A stretch of 64,000 bases of DNA from Nocardia africana NBRC 100379. Lineage in GTDB: Bacteria > Actinomycetota > Actinomycetes > Mycobacteriales > Mycobacteriaceae. Made by a program: the position numbers and the translations under genes. The stretch covers positions 124,001 to 188,000 of the forward strand of contig NZ_BDAV01000017.1 in NCBI RefSeq assembly GCF_001612635.1, given 5' to 3'. Positions 44,767 through 53,509 of the stretch are shown piece after piece (the stretch's first letter is position 1; each line of letters begins with the position of its first letter). The notes under the pieces are model-generated. The model saw only the letters and a program-made list of their open reading frames with translations. It was not told the origin of the DNA and ran no database searches.

Positions 44767-44774
44767 GGAGCCCG

Positions 44775-46145
44775 ATGACGACCGACAGTATGGATGCGCG
44801 GGCGGTCGCTCGGGCTCTGATGTCCAAACACGATCCCGGCAACGGCGGCGCGCAGGCAGCGACCACCACGGCGGTCACCGTGGCGACAGCGACCGAAAAA
44901 TCGGTGCGCCGCACCGATTTTCGCGACCACCCCGGCGTCATCGAGGCCGCCGAGAAGTGGGCCCGGTTCGACAGCTGGGCCACCGCGGCCGGAGTGCTGA
45001 ACCCCTACTATCTGCCGCACGAGGGTGTCAGCGGGGCGCGGACCCGCTTCGCGGGCCGGGACATGCTGAACTTCAGCAGTTTCGGGTATCTGGATCTGGC
45101 CGCGGACCCGCGGGTGCAGGCCGCCGCGGCGGCCGCGATCCAGACATACGGCACCTCGGCGGCCGCGGTGCGGCTGGTCGCCGGTGAACTTCCGCTCTAC
45201 CGTGAACTGGAATCCGAACTGGCGCGCGTCTACGACACCGACGCGGCGATCGTGACCTCCAGCGGATTCCTCACCAACGCCGCCGCGGTGGCCTTCCTGC
45301 TCGGCAAACGCGATCTGGCGGTGTGCGATTCGCTGATCCACAACAGCATCGTCTCCGGCACCGAATGGGCGGGCTGCCGGCGAGTCACGTTCCGGCACAA
45401 CGATCCCGACTCACTGGAGGCGATACTGCGCATGTCGCGGCGGTCCTTCGACCGGGCGATGGTCCTGCTCGAGGGCGTCTACAGCATGGACGGCGACATC
45501 GTGCGGCTACCCGAGATCATCGAGGTCGCACGGCGTTACGACTGTTCGGTCATGATCGACGAGGCGCATTCGTTCGGCGTGCTGGGCGAGCGCGGCCTCG
45601 GCGCACGCGAACTGTTCGACCTGCCCGGTGACGCCGTGGACGTATGGATGGGCACGCTGTCGAAGGCGCTCGGCAGCGTCGGCGGGTATCTGGCCGCCAA
45701 CCGGGAACTGGTGGACGGCTTCAAATACTCCGCCGCCGGTCTGAGCATGTACACCGCCTCCCCCGCCCCCTCGGCCGCCGCGGCAGCACTGGAAGGGCTG
45801 GCCGTGCTGCACGACGAACCGCAGCGCGTCGCCGCGTTGCGTCACAACAGCCGGTACTTCCTCACCCGCGCACAGGAATTGGGCTTCGACACCGGCAACG
45901 GCGCCGGTACCCCCATCACGCCGATCATCACCGGCGCCGACGAACCGGCCGTCCGCGCCTCGATGCAACTGCTCGAGCACGACGTCATGGCGAATGCGAT
46001 CGGCCACCCGGTCGTCCCCGCCGGCGAGGCGCGCCTGCGGTTCTTCGTCAACTGCCGCCACACCGAGGATCAGCTCGACGCGGCACTGACCACCCTGCGC
46101 CGGATATTCGACGGCTTCACCACGGAAGAGGGTCCGAACTCGTGA
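44775..46145 (+). CDS. alpha-oxoamine synthase (serine palmitoyltransferase/AONS type)
   Basis: A 456-residue PLP enzyme of the BioF/SPT fold I group. LNFSSFGYLDLAADPRV, GTSAAAVRLVAGELPLYREL, CDSLIHNSIVSG, LLEGVYSMDGDIVRLPEIIE, MIDEAHSFGVLG and the PLP-Lys 297 in GTLSKALGSVGGY are all present. The family condenses an acyl thioester with an amino acid, losing CO2, to give an alpha-amino ketone. Eight bp after the PKS, it is the probable chain-release step. The amino acid is unknown. The first 55 residues are a low-complexity extension. GAGGAG precedes ATG 44775. Confidence 0.93.
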   Translation: MTTDSMDARAVARALMSKHDPGNGGAQAATTTAVTVATATEKSVRRTDFRDHPGVIEAAEKWARFDSWATAAGVLNPYYLPHEGVSGARTRFAGRDMLNFSSFGYLDLAADPRVQAAAAAAIQTYGTSAAAVRLVAGELPLYRELESELARVYDTDAAIVTSSGFLTNAAAVAFLLGKRDLAVCDSLIHNSIVSGTEWAGCRRVTFRHNDPDSLEAILRMSRRSFDRAMVLLEGVYSMDGDIVRLPEIIEVARRYDCSVMIDEAHSFGVLGERGLGARELFDLPGDAVDVWMGTLSKALGSVGGYLAANRELVDGFKYSAAGLSMYTASPAPSAAAAALEGLAVLHDEPQRVAALRHNSRYFLTRAQELGFDTGNGAGTPITPIITGADEPAVRASMQLLEHDVMANAIGHPVVPAGEARLRFFVNCRHTEDQLDAALTTLRRIFDGFTTEEGPNS

Positions 46146-48151
46146 AACTGCCCGTATCGACCTCTCTGCTACGCAAAGCGCTGGTGCCGCTGGCCTCCCT
46201 CGCGCTGATGGGAATTCTGCTGGTGCCCGCGCATTCGGCCATGGTCGCGCCGGTATCCGACGATCCGAACGGAGCGCTCGCGCACCGATTCCACTTCACC
46301 GAGATGCCGATCGCGCTGCCACCGGGGCTACCCCAGCGCACGATCCGCCATATCGAACCCCGCTACGAACACGTGGTGGCGTGGATGTCGTCGGTCAACT
46401 CGGCGGTGGCGATCAACGACATCGACGGCAACGGCAAGGCCGACGATCTGTGCCTGGTCGACTCACGGTCCGATTCGGTGATCGTCACCCCGGCGCCCGA
46501 CAGCGACACCACCCGCTACGCGCCCTTCGTCCTGAATCCGGCGCCGCTGCCGACCGACGACAAGATGGCGCCGACCGGATGTATCCCCGGCGACTTCGAC
46601 CATTCCGGCAGGATGGGGCTGCTGGTGTACTACGGCGGCCGCACGCCGATCGTGTTCCTGCCGCGTGCCGGCGCCACGAAATTGGACAACAGCGCGTTCA
46701 AACCGGTCGAGCTGGTGCCCTCCCCCGCGGCTCCCGACGGCAGTTATCAGGGGGCGCGCTGGTTCACTCTCGCCGCGTCCGTGGCCGACTTCGACGGCAG
46801 CGGAAATCCGAGCGTCTTCATCGGGAACTACTTCCCCGACAGCGATTTCATCGGCCCGGACGGCACCCACAGCCTGACATTGAACGAATCGTTCTCCAAG
46901 GCGACCAACGCCGGCAGCGACCACCTGCTCACCTTCGAACACGCCACCGGCGGCGCCGATCCCACCGCGGATTACCGAGAAGTGTTCAACGCCTTCCCGG
47001 AAGGCACCACCAACGGCTGGACCATCGCGACCGCCACCCAGGACCTGACCGGCACCGGACTGCCGTCGCTGTACGTGGCCAACGATATGGGACCCGACCG
47101 GTTGTTCGTGAACCGCTCGACTCCCGGCGCGATCAGATTCACCCTCGCCGAAGGGACGCGCGGGCCCACCGATCCGAAATCCTTCGTGCTGGGCCATGAT
47201 TCGTTCAAAGGCATGGGCGCCGACTTCGGCGACCTCGACGGCGACGGTATGCCCGATCTGTTCGTCAGCAATATCGCGCAGCGGTGGGGCATCGTCGAGG
47301 CGAACCTCGCCTTCATGAACACCGCCCGGAACCCGAAAGAAGCCGCGGAGAAGTTGAATTCGGGCATCGCCCCCTTCCGCAACGAATCGGTGCGCAAGGG
47401 CCTGGCCTGGGACGGCTGGTCGTGGGACACCAAGATCGACGACTTCGACAACAGCGGCCGTCCGCAGATCGTGCAGAGCAACGGCATGTTCAAAGGCAAG
47501 ACCACGCGCTGGCCCCAGGTGCAGGAAATGGCCACGATGAACGACGATCTGACCAAATATCCCTGGGCCTGGCCGAAATACACCGCCGACTCCGATCTGG
47601 CGGGCAACAACCGGATGGGCTTCTTCGTCCAGGACGCCGACGGCAATTTCACCAACATCTCGCCCGCTCTGAACGTCTTCGCGGCGACCCCGACCAGGGG
47701 TATCGCGGTGGGCGATTCCACCGGCACCGGACGGCTGAGCTTCGCCGTCGCCCGCCAATGGGAGGCACCGGTCTACTACCGCAACGATTCTCCCGATCTC
47801 GGGCAGTATCTCGGCCTGCGCCTGTTCACCCCGCCCACCAACACCGCCTCGGGGGGAACCACGATCGCCGGTCAGCCGATCCCCGGCTCCCCCGCCCTCG
47901 GCGCGGAGGTCACCGTCACCACTCCGGACGGGAAACCACATGTGGCCCAGCTCGACGGCGGTAGCGGCCACGCCGGAAAGCGCGCCACCGAAATCCACTT
48001 GGGTCTCGGCGACATCGACGCCGCGACACCGCTACCCGTCACGCTGAGCTGGCGCGACAACCACGGCGAGTTCCACACCCAGCAACTGCAGCTGCGGCCC
48101 GGCCGCCACACCCTGGTTCTCGATTCCGACGCGCGGGAGGTCACCCGGTGA
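46142..48151 (+). CDS. UnbV-like protein: FG-GAP repeats and ASPIC/UnbV domain
   Basis: A 669-residue protein with an N-terminal membrane/signal segment (LVPLASLALMGILLVPAHSA), so probably outside the membrane. Four Ca-binding-like FG-GAP loops are visible: DIDGNGKADDL, DFDGSGNPSVFIGN, DLDGDGMPDLFVSN and DFDNSGRPQIVQSN. The C-terminus is an ASPIC/UnbV domain (GLRLFTPP, GAEVTVTTPDGKPHVAQLDG, ATEIHLGLGD). UnbV (E4) is one of three conserved proteins of unknown mechanism in enediyne clusters. GTGA overlap couples it to the oxoamine synthase. Confidence 0.88.
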   Translation: MKLPVSTSLLRKALVPLASLALMGILLVPAHSAMVAPVSDDPNGALAHRFHFTEMPIALPPGLPQRTIRHIEPRYEHVVAWMSSVNSAVAINDIDGNGKADDLCLVDSRSDSVIVTPAPDSDTTRYAPFVLNPAPLPTDDKMAPTGCIPGDFDHSGRMGLLVYYGGRTPIVFLPRAGATKLDNSAFKPVELVPSPAAPDGSYQGARWFTLAASVADFDGSGNPSVFIGNYFPDSDFIGPDGTHSLTLNESFSKATNAGSDHLLTFEHATGGADPTADYREVFNAFPEGTTNGWTIATATQDLTGTGLPSLYVANDMGPDRLFVNRSTPGAIRFTLAEGTRGPTDPKSFVLGHDSFKGMGADFGDLDGDGMPDLFVSNIAQRWGIVEANLAFMNTARNPKEAAEKLNSGIAPFRNESVRKGLAWDGWSWDTKIDDFDNSGRPQIVQSNGMFKGKTTRWPQVQEMATMNDDLTKYPWAWPKYTADSDLAGNNRMGFFVQDADGNFTNISPALNVFAATPTRGIAVGDSTGTGRLSFAVARQWEAPVYYRNDSPDLGQYLGLRLFTPPTNTASGGTTIAGQPIPGSPALGAEVTVTTPDGKPHVAQLDGGSGHAGKRATEIHLGLGDIDAATPLPVTLSWRDNHGEFHTQQLQLRPGRHTLVLDSDAREVTR

Positions 48152-49188
48152 GCGCACACACTACCGATCACAGCGGCGACGCTCCCGATCGTTCGCAACT
48201 GCCCCGGTGGCGAAGGATCATCGGCGTCGACAAGGAGGGGCGCGATCCGCGCTATCTCGCGCTGCGCAATTTCGCGGCCTCACTGACGTTCTTCAACATC
48301 CTCGGCTTCCTCTGGCTCGGTTTCGAGCAGCCGTGGTTGTGGCCGTTCCTGTCCGCGGCGACCGCCTACGTCGTCGAACTGGCACTGGAAACCCTTGCCG
48401 CCTGGGCCTACCGGCGCCGGCCGGGATATCTCGGTAACGGGTTACGCGGGCTGATGGTGTTCCTGATGCCGGCGCACATCACCGGACTGGCCTTCAACTT
48501 CCTGATGTACGCGGCGGACCGATTCCTGCCCATCATGTTCGGCATCACCGTCGCCGTCGGCACCAAATGGGTGCTGCGCGCCAAGATCAACGGCAAGATG
48601 AAGCACTTCATGAACCCGTCGAATTTCGGGATCGTGGTATCGCTTCTGCTCTTCCCCCAGATCGCGGTGGTCGGCCCGTACCACTTCGTGGAGAACATCT
48701 CGGGTCCGGCCGACGCACTGATCGTGCTGGGCCTGCTGATGGCGGGAACCATGTTGAACGCCAAGCTCACCAAGAAGACGCCACTGATCCTGGCCTGGCT
48801 GGCGGCATTCGTCCTGCAGGCGGTGCTGCGCGGCCTGTTCGAACCGGATATCTCGATGATCGCCGCGCTGACGCCGATCACCGGCCTGGCCTTCGTGCTC
48901 TACACGAACTACATGATCACCGACCCCGCGACCTCGCCGTTCAGCACCCGCAACCAAATCGCGTTCGGCGCTTCGGTCGGCATCATGTACGGGATCCTGA
49001 TGGTGCTGCACGTCTCGTTCGGTCTGTTCTTCGCCCTCGTGATCGTCTGTGCCGTGCGCGGCATCTACTGGTGGTCGCGCAATATCCGCGAATGGCTCGG
49101 GCGCCGCGCCGAATTCGACCGCGATCCGGTTTCCGTGCGGGTGCGGGAGCCGCTGCCCGCGCCCGAACCCGCGCCGGTTCCCTCCTGA
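48148..49188 (+). CDS. UnbU-like membrane protein (RnfD/NqrB-related)
   Basis: A 346-residue protein with about nine helices. The motif KWVLRAKINGKMKHFMNPSN-FGIVVSLLLF is that of the RnfD/NqrB-like UnbU family, and YTNYMITDPATSPFSTRNQI is also diagnostic. RnfD-type proteins pass electrons through a membrane-bound flavin; the usual flavin-Thr motif is not evident here. UnbU (E5) accompanies UnbV and UnbL in enediyne clusters. GTG 48148 overlaps the UnbV stop. A Pro/Glu-rich tail ends the protein. Confidence 0.88.
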   Translation: MSAHTTDHSGDAPDRSQLPRWRRIIGVDKEGRDPRYLALRNFAASLTFFNILGFLWLGFEQPWLWPFLSAATAYVVELALETLAAWAYRRRPGYLGNGLRGLMVFLMPAHITGLAFNFLMYAADRFLPIMFGITVAVGTKWVLRAKINGKMKHFMNPSNFGIVVSLLLFPQIAVVGPYHFVENISGPADALIVLGLLMAGTMLNAKLTKKTPLILAWLAAFVLQAVLRGLFEPDISMIAALTPITGLAFVLYTNYMITDPATSPFSTRNQIAFGASVGIMYGILMVLHVSFGLFFALVIVCAVRGIYWWSRNIREWLGRRAEFDRDPVSVRVREPLPAPEPAPVPS

Positions 49189-49224
49189 CCGAAAACACCT
49201 CGCAGCAACAGAATCGAGACCACC

Positions 49225-50196
49225 ATGCCTTCCGTCTTCGGACCGATTCGCTCTCTCCTGCTCGGCACCGGCTCCCAGGAATCGCCGCTGAACCGACCGG
49301 GATTCGCAGCACCCAGCCCGGCCACCGCCGCCGAACTCGAACGGGTCGCCACCCACCTGGCCTCCAGTATCGATATGGCGGTGCGCAGCAAGAACAACGA
49401 CGAGGTGATCGCCACGATCGCGGCACTTCCGCAGCAGTATCAGGGTTTCGCCTTCGAGGGCGCCGCGACGGGATTGGCCGCCGTCGACTCGATCACCCCG
49501 TTCGGCCACCGGGCGCACGACCTGATCGCCGGCCCGGCCGCGAAACACGCTCTGACCATGTACGTCGGGGTCGGCCTGGCAATGGGCCGCATCCCGAAGG
49601 CGTTGTGGCGCAAGACCCTTCCGAAACACGAGAGCTACCGATGGCTGGCCCTGGACGGGTACGGCTTCTACAACGCCTTCTTCCACACCGAGAAATGGGT
49701 GGGCCGCCACTACGTCGACAACCGCCTGCCGCGCTGGATGGGAGACCCGGCGCCCCTGCACCGCGCCATCGATCAGGGGATCGGCCGCGCGCTGTGGTTC
49801 ATCGGCGGCGGCTCCGTCGAGGGGGTCGCGAAGATGATCGAGGAATTCGACAGCAACCGCCACCCCGACCTCTGGGACGGCATCGGCATCGCGACCACGT
49901 TCGCCGGCGGCGTCGAGGCCGCCGATCTGGAGGCGATCCTGGCCCGCGTACCGCAGTTCCGGACCCAGCTGGCCGCCGGCTCGGCGATGGTCGCCAAGAT
50001 CCGGCAGCAGGCCGACAACGCCACCGCGCATACCCACGTCGCCGTGCGGACCTACACCGGGCGCGGCATCGACGAGGCCGCGGCGCTCATCGATCGCGCC
50101 TTCGCCGACGTGCCGCAGGACGGCACGGCCGGCGCCTATGTGGCCTGGCGCGACCGGCTCGGCGTGCTCGCCGCGGCACCGGGAGACGACGCATGA
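49225..50196 (+). CDS. UnbL-like protein (DUF1702)
   Basis: A 323-residue protein with the DUF1702 landmarks: PQQYQGFAFEGAATGLAAVD, YVGVGLAMGRIP, WLALDGYGFYNAFFHTEKW, DQGIGRALWFIGGGSVEGV and the DLWDGIGIATTFAGG segment. UnbL (E3) is the third of the enediyne accessory trio. It lies 36 bp after UnbU and overlaps the next start by four bases. Mechanism unknown; conserved Trp, Tyr and His residues and the constant link with UnbU/UnbV suggest a joint redox or acyl-chain modification step. Confidence 0.85.
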   Translation: MPSVFGPIRSLLLGTGSQESPLNRPGFAAPSPATAAELERVATHLASSIDMAVRSKNNDEVIATIAALPQQYQGFAFEGAATGLAAVDSITPFGHRAHDLIAGPAAKHALTMYVGVGLAMGRIPKALWRKTLPKHESYRWLALDGYGFYNAFFHTEKWVGRHYVDNRLPRWMGDPAPLHRAIDQGIGRALWFIGGGSVEGVAKMIEEFDSNRHPDLWDGIGIATTFAGGVEAADLEAILARVPQFRTQLAAGSAMVAKIRQQADNATAHTHVAVRTYTGRGIDEAAALIDRAFADVPQDGTAGAYVAWRDRLGVLAAAPGDDA

Positions 50197-50993
50197 GGGT
50201 GGACTGGACCGGCCGTCACGTCATCGTCACCGGCGGCTCGGAGGGAATCGGGGCCGCCGTGGCGACGGCCTTCGCCCGCCGCGGCGCGCGCGTATCGGTC
50301 ATCGCGCGGCGGGAACCGGTACTGGCCGCCACCGCGCGGCGCATCGGCGCCGAATGGGCCGCCGCCGATGTCACCGACCGGGCCGGGCTGGCCGCCGCGA
50401 TCAAGGACCTCGAAGCGCGCCAAGGCGATTGCGCCGCACTGGCCTGTTGCGCCGGGCTCACCCTGCCCGGCCGCTTCCTCGATCTGGCCGACGACGAGTT
50501 CGACATCCAGATGGCGGCCAACTACCTGGGATCGGTGTACGCCGTGCGCAGCGTCTACCCCGGAATGGTCGAACGCGGTCGCGGCAACATTCTGCTGCTC
50601 AGTTCCACCTCGGCATTTCTCGGCATCACGGGCTATTCGAGTTACGGGCCGACCAAGGCCGGCGTGCGGCAGCTCGGCCTGTGCCTGCGCTACGAGGCCG
50701 AGCCGCACGGGATCTCGGTGTCGGTGCTGTATCCGGCCGACACCGACACCCCGGGCCTGCAGCGCGAGAATCTGCGCAAGCCCGCCGAAACCAAGGCCAT
50801 CACGGGGTCGATCGCGCCGCTGCCGGCCGACCGGGTCGCCGAGGCCGCCGTGCGCGGAATGGAACGCGGCCGGGCCCACATCACCGTCGATCCGCTGACC
50901 GCGTTCTTCCTGCGCTGGGCCAATATCCCGGAAGACTTCGCGCGGCCGTTCTTCCGCCGGAGCATCGCGAAGACACGCGCGTCGCGGCCATGA
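50193..50993 (+). CDS. SDR oxidoreductase, 3-ketosphinganine-reductase-like
   Basis: A 266-residue short-chain dehydrogenase. HVIVTGGSEGIGAAVATAFA binds NADP(H); catalytic Ser (LLLSSTSAFLG) and YGPTK Tyr/Lys follow. The segment YPADTDTPGLQRENLRKPAE is the hallmark of 3-ketodihydrosphingosine reductases (YPPDTDTPG...EN..KP.ET). This enzyme would reduce the keto group of the amino ketone made by the oxoamine synthase to an amino alcohol. ATGA overlap with UnbL. The C-terminus (FFLRWANIPEDFARPFFRRS) may touch the membrane. Confidence 0.87.
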   Translation: MRVDWTGRHVIVTGGSEGIGAAVATAFARRGARVSVIARREPVLAATARRIGAEWAAADVTDRAGLAAAIKDLEARQGDCAALACCAGLTLPGRFLDLADDEFDIQMAANYLGSVYAVRSVYPGMVERGRGNILLLSSTSAFLGITGYSSYGPTKAGVRQLGLCLRYEAEPHGISVSVLYPADTDTPGLQRENLRKPAETKAITGSIAPLPADRVAEAAVRGMERGRAHITVDPLTAFFLRWANIPEDFARPFFRRSIAKTRASRP

Positions 50994-51021
50994 GAACCGC
51001 CCCACCGGAAGGACATTCGCC

Positions 51022-52035
51022 GTGGCAGGCACCGTAGATTACGCCGCCGGATCGCTGCGCGCGCAGCTGCACCGCATCTTCACACCCGGCCCGGGCGAAG
51101 AGGGCATCGCGCTGCCGGTTCATCTGCGGTTGCATTACGCGCTGTGGCTGACCAGACCGGAGATCGCTCCCATGTCGATGGGCATCATGGCCGCCGACGT
51201 CCTGTTCAGCGCGCGGTCGTGGGACGAGATCCTGACAGTGCCGATGCTGGTGGCCTCGCTCATGCTCGCCGCCGCGATCCAGCTGCTGCACGTCGCCAAC
51301 TGCCTGGCCGACCGCTGGGTCGACGTGGACTACAAATCGAAGTTCTCGCGGATGGTGCGCGATCTCGGGGTGCGGTTCGTCGCCCGCCAGATCTACGCGA
51401 CCACCGCGTTCATCGGCGTGTCCGCGCTCTATCTGACGTGGGCGACCGGCCATCCGGATCTGCTGCCGCTGATCGTGCTCGGAACCGGACTGCTGCTGCA
51501 GTATTCGCTGCCGCCATGGCATTTCAAGTCCGCGGGGTTCTGGCAGATCCCCTTCACCTATCTGATGACGATGGTCTTCCCCGGCCTGGTCGTTCTGCGG
51601 CTCTACGACCGGGGCATCGAGGTCGCGGCGCTGGTGGCGATCCTCGGAATGGGCCTGACACTGACGGGGCTGTTCTCGATCAACACCGCCGAGGACCTCC
51701 CCGAGGACACCGAACACGACATCCTCACCTCCGTGCGCGCCCTCGGGCTGCGGACCTCGCTGATCGAATCGTTCACCCGGGTGCTGACCGGCGCGCTGAT
51801 GGTGGCCGGTGCGACCGTGGCGCTGCGTGGTGCGACCTGGAGCCTGGTGCCGTACGGGGCCGGCGTGCTGATCGCGCTCGGTTTCGTGGGCAGCACGCTG
51901 GTGCGGGTGTGGTCGTCCGATATCGATGCGGCGATGCCGGTGCTGCGCGCGCGAGCGAAGTTCTTCACCGCGATGGTGGCGTTGGTGTCGTGGGTCACCG
52001 TCGTTCCCGCGGCCGCCGTATTCGCCGCGCGCTGA
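51022..52035 (+). CDS. UbiA-superfamily prenyltransferase
   Basis: A 337-residue, eight-to-nine-helix membrane enzyme. The two Asp-rich metal motifs are present: NCLADRWVDVDYKSK (about residue 93) and NTAEDLPEDTEHD (about residue 229). UbiA enzymes transfer prenyl or related groups from diphosphates to lipid or aromatic acceptors. Last gene of the operon, 28 bp after the SDR, GTG 51022 with GAAGGA. The acceptor could be the amino alcohol or ketone lipid made by the earlier genes; this is inference. Confidence 0.85.
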   Translation: MAGTVDYAAGSLRAQLHRIFTPGPGEEGIALPVHLRLHYALWLTRPEIAPMSMGIMAADVLFSARSWDEILTVPMLVASLMLAAAIQLLHVANCLADRWVDVDYKSKFSRMVRDLGVRFVARQIYATTAFIGVSALYLTWATGHPDLLPLIVLGTGLLLQYSLPPWHFKSAGFWQIPFTYLMTMVFPGLVVLRLYDRGIEVAALVAILGMGLTLTGLFSINTAEDLPEDTEHDILTSVRALGLRTSLIESFTRVLTGALMVAGATVALRGATWSLVPYGAGVLIALGFVGSTLVRVWSSDIDAAMPVLRARAKFFTAMVALVSWVTVVPAAAVFAAR

Positions 52036-52059
52036 CCGCGCGCGGGCTCCCACACGCGA

Positions 52060-52088
52060 ACGGCCCGTCCCTTCCGGTGACGGGCCGT
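52060..52088. terminator. hairpin terminator of the PKS operon
   Basis: ACGGCCCGTC (52060-52069) pairs with GACGGGCCGT (52079-52088), 9-base loop. Lies between the UbiA gene and the convergent inhibitor gene. Confidence 0.7.
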
Positions 52089-52104
52089 ATCGATACCGAA
52101 CGTA

Positions 52105-52539
52105 TTACCGCACGGTGACGGTCATCGAGAACCGCTGGCCCGGGTTGGCCTGATCCCACGGCCGCACCGACACCAGGCTCAGCCGGGTGCTGCCGGCGCG
52201 GGCCGCGGTGAAGGTCCACACGCTGGTACCGGGCGCACCCGGCATCGAGCTGCCCGGCCGGAACACCGGATCACCCTCCTGAGCGAGCACCCCGCGGTCG
52301 ACGTCACCGATCTGCCAGACGTAACCGGACGTCGGGTTGTCGGGCAGGGCCACCGCCAGTTCCTGACCGACATCGAGGGTCGTGGTCCCGCCGTCGCCGT
52401 CGGTACCGACGATGATCGGCTCCGATACCGCCTGCACGGCACCGGGCACCGCGGGAATCGGGTCGGCCCCGGCAACCGCATTCGCCCCACCGGCCGTCAG
52501 CGCCAGACCGAACACAACCATCAGCAAAGGTGTACGCAC
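52105..52539 (-). CDS. secreted chagasin-like cysteine protease inhibitor (I42)
   Basis: A 144-residue protein with a signal peptide (RTPLLMVVFGLALTAGG..., cleavage near AVAGADP). The mature part has the I42 landmarks: DNPTSGYVWQIGD (NPTTGYxW loop), a Gly/Pro middle loop (MPGAPGTSVWTF) and VRPWDQ (RPW loop). These inhibitors block papain-like proteases. GTG 52539 has GAAGGA upstream. Convergent to the PKS operon; no partner protease is nearby. Confidence 0.85.
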   Translation of the reverse strand: MRTPLLMVVFGLALTAGGANAVAGADPIPAVPGAVQAVSEPIIVGTDGDGGTTTLDVGQELAVALPDNPTSGYVWQIGDVDRGVLAQEGDPVFRPGSSMPGAPGTSVWTFTAARAGSTRLSLVSVRPWDQANPGQRFSMTVTVR

Positions 52540-52586
52540 CGCATTCCTTCCATATTCAAACGGGCGTCCACACCCTACAGTCGTGC

Positions 52587-53393
52587 TCAGCTCAGCAATG
52601 CCAAACCGCCATAGGCACCGGAGAATTCGGGATGCTCCCCCACATCCGCCGGATTGTCCGGCCGCCACAGCGGCAGATGCACCAGTCCCGGTTCCAGCAG
52701 CGGCCAGTCGTGGAAGAATCCCGCGATATGGTCCTTGTCGCGCAGCACGATCTCGGTCGAGGTGCGTCCCGAAAGCTTCTGCGCCTCCAGCACTTCGACC
52801 GGCTGCCCGTCGGCGGTGGCATGGGTGATCGCCAGATAGCTGCCCGGGACGACGGCTTGCTGCAGTCGTGCCACACATCCGGCAGGATCGGCCTCGTCCG
52901 GGACGAAATGCAATACTCCCAAGAGCAATACGGCGATCGGCCGGTCGAAGTCCAGCACCTCCCGCACCAGCGGATCGTTCAGAATCCTGTCCGGCTCGGC
53001 GACATCGGCCTGAACGACCGCCGCATGCGGATTGCCGTCCAGAATCGCCCGGCTGTGCGCCACCGCCACCGGGTCGATATCGACGTAGACCACCCGCGCC
53101 TGCGGATTGCGCGCCTGCGCCACCTCGTGCACATTGCCGACGGTCGGAATGCCCGAGCCCAGATCCAGGAATTGGGTGATGCCGGCGTCCACCAGATGAC
53201 GCACGCAGCGGCGCAACAGATCTCGATTGGCCCGCATGGTTTCGGCGACATTCGGAGTGAACGATTCGATCTGGCGGGCCAGTGTGCGATCGATCTCGAA
53301 ATTGTGCATCCCGCCGACGAAATAGTCGTACACCCGGGATGCGCTGGGCCGATCCAGGTCGATACCTTCCGGCGCCCAACTGGGTCTGGTCAT
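52587..53393 (-). CDS. SAM-dependent methyltransferase of PF04672 type
   Basis: A 268-residue protein. The first part (IDLDRPSASRVYDYFVGGMH-NFEIDR) and TQFLDLGSGIPTVGNVHEVA are diagnostic of this actinobacterial family, as is LLLGVLHFVPDEADPAGCV. Substrates are unknown; many genomes have dozens of copies. ATG 53393 has AGAGGTTGC before it. It is divergent from the GGDEF-EAL gene, 116 bp away. Confidence 0.9.
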   Translation of the reverse strand: MTRPSWAPEGIDLDRPSASRVYDYFVGGMHNFEIDRTLARQIESFTPNVAETMRANRDLLRRCVRHLVDAGITQFLDLGSGIPTVGNVHEVAQARNPQARVVYVDIDPVAVAHSRAILDGNPHAAVVQADVAEPDRILNDPLVREVLDFDRPIAVLLLGVLHFVPDEADPAGCVARLQQAVVPGSYLAITHATADGQPVEVLEAQKLSGRTSTEIVLRDKDHIAGFFHDWPLLEPGLVHLPLWRPDNPADVGEHPEFSGAYGGLALLS

Positions 53394-53509
53394 CGCAACC
53401 TCTCTGGAATCCAACCCCGCCGGAAGGCGAAGCCACGCAATCGTATTCGACACACGTGCGAAACTCCCGCGGTTCACATGAAGTCCACGCCCCCGCTACC
53501 ATCATCGAC

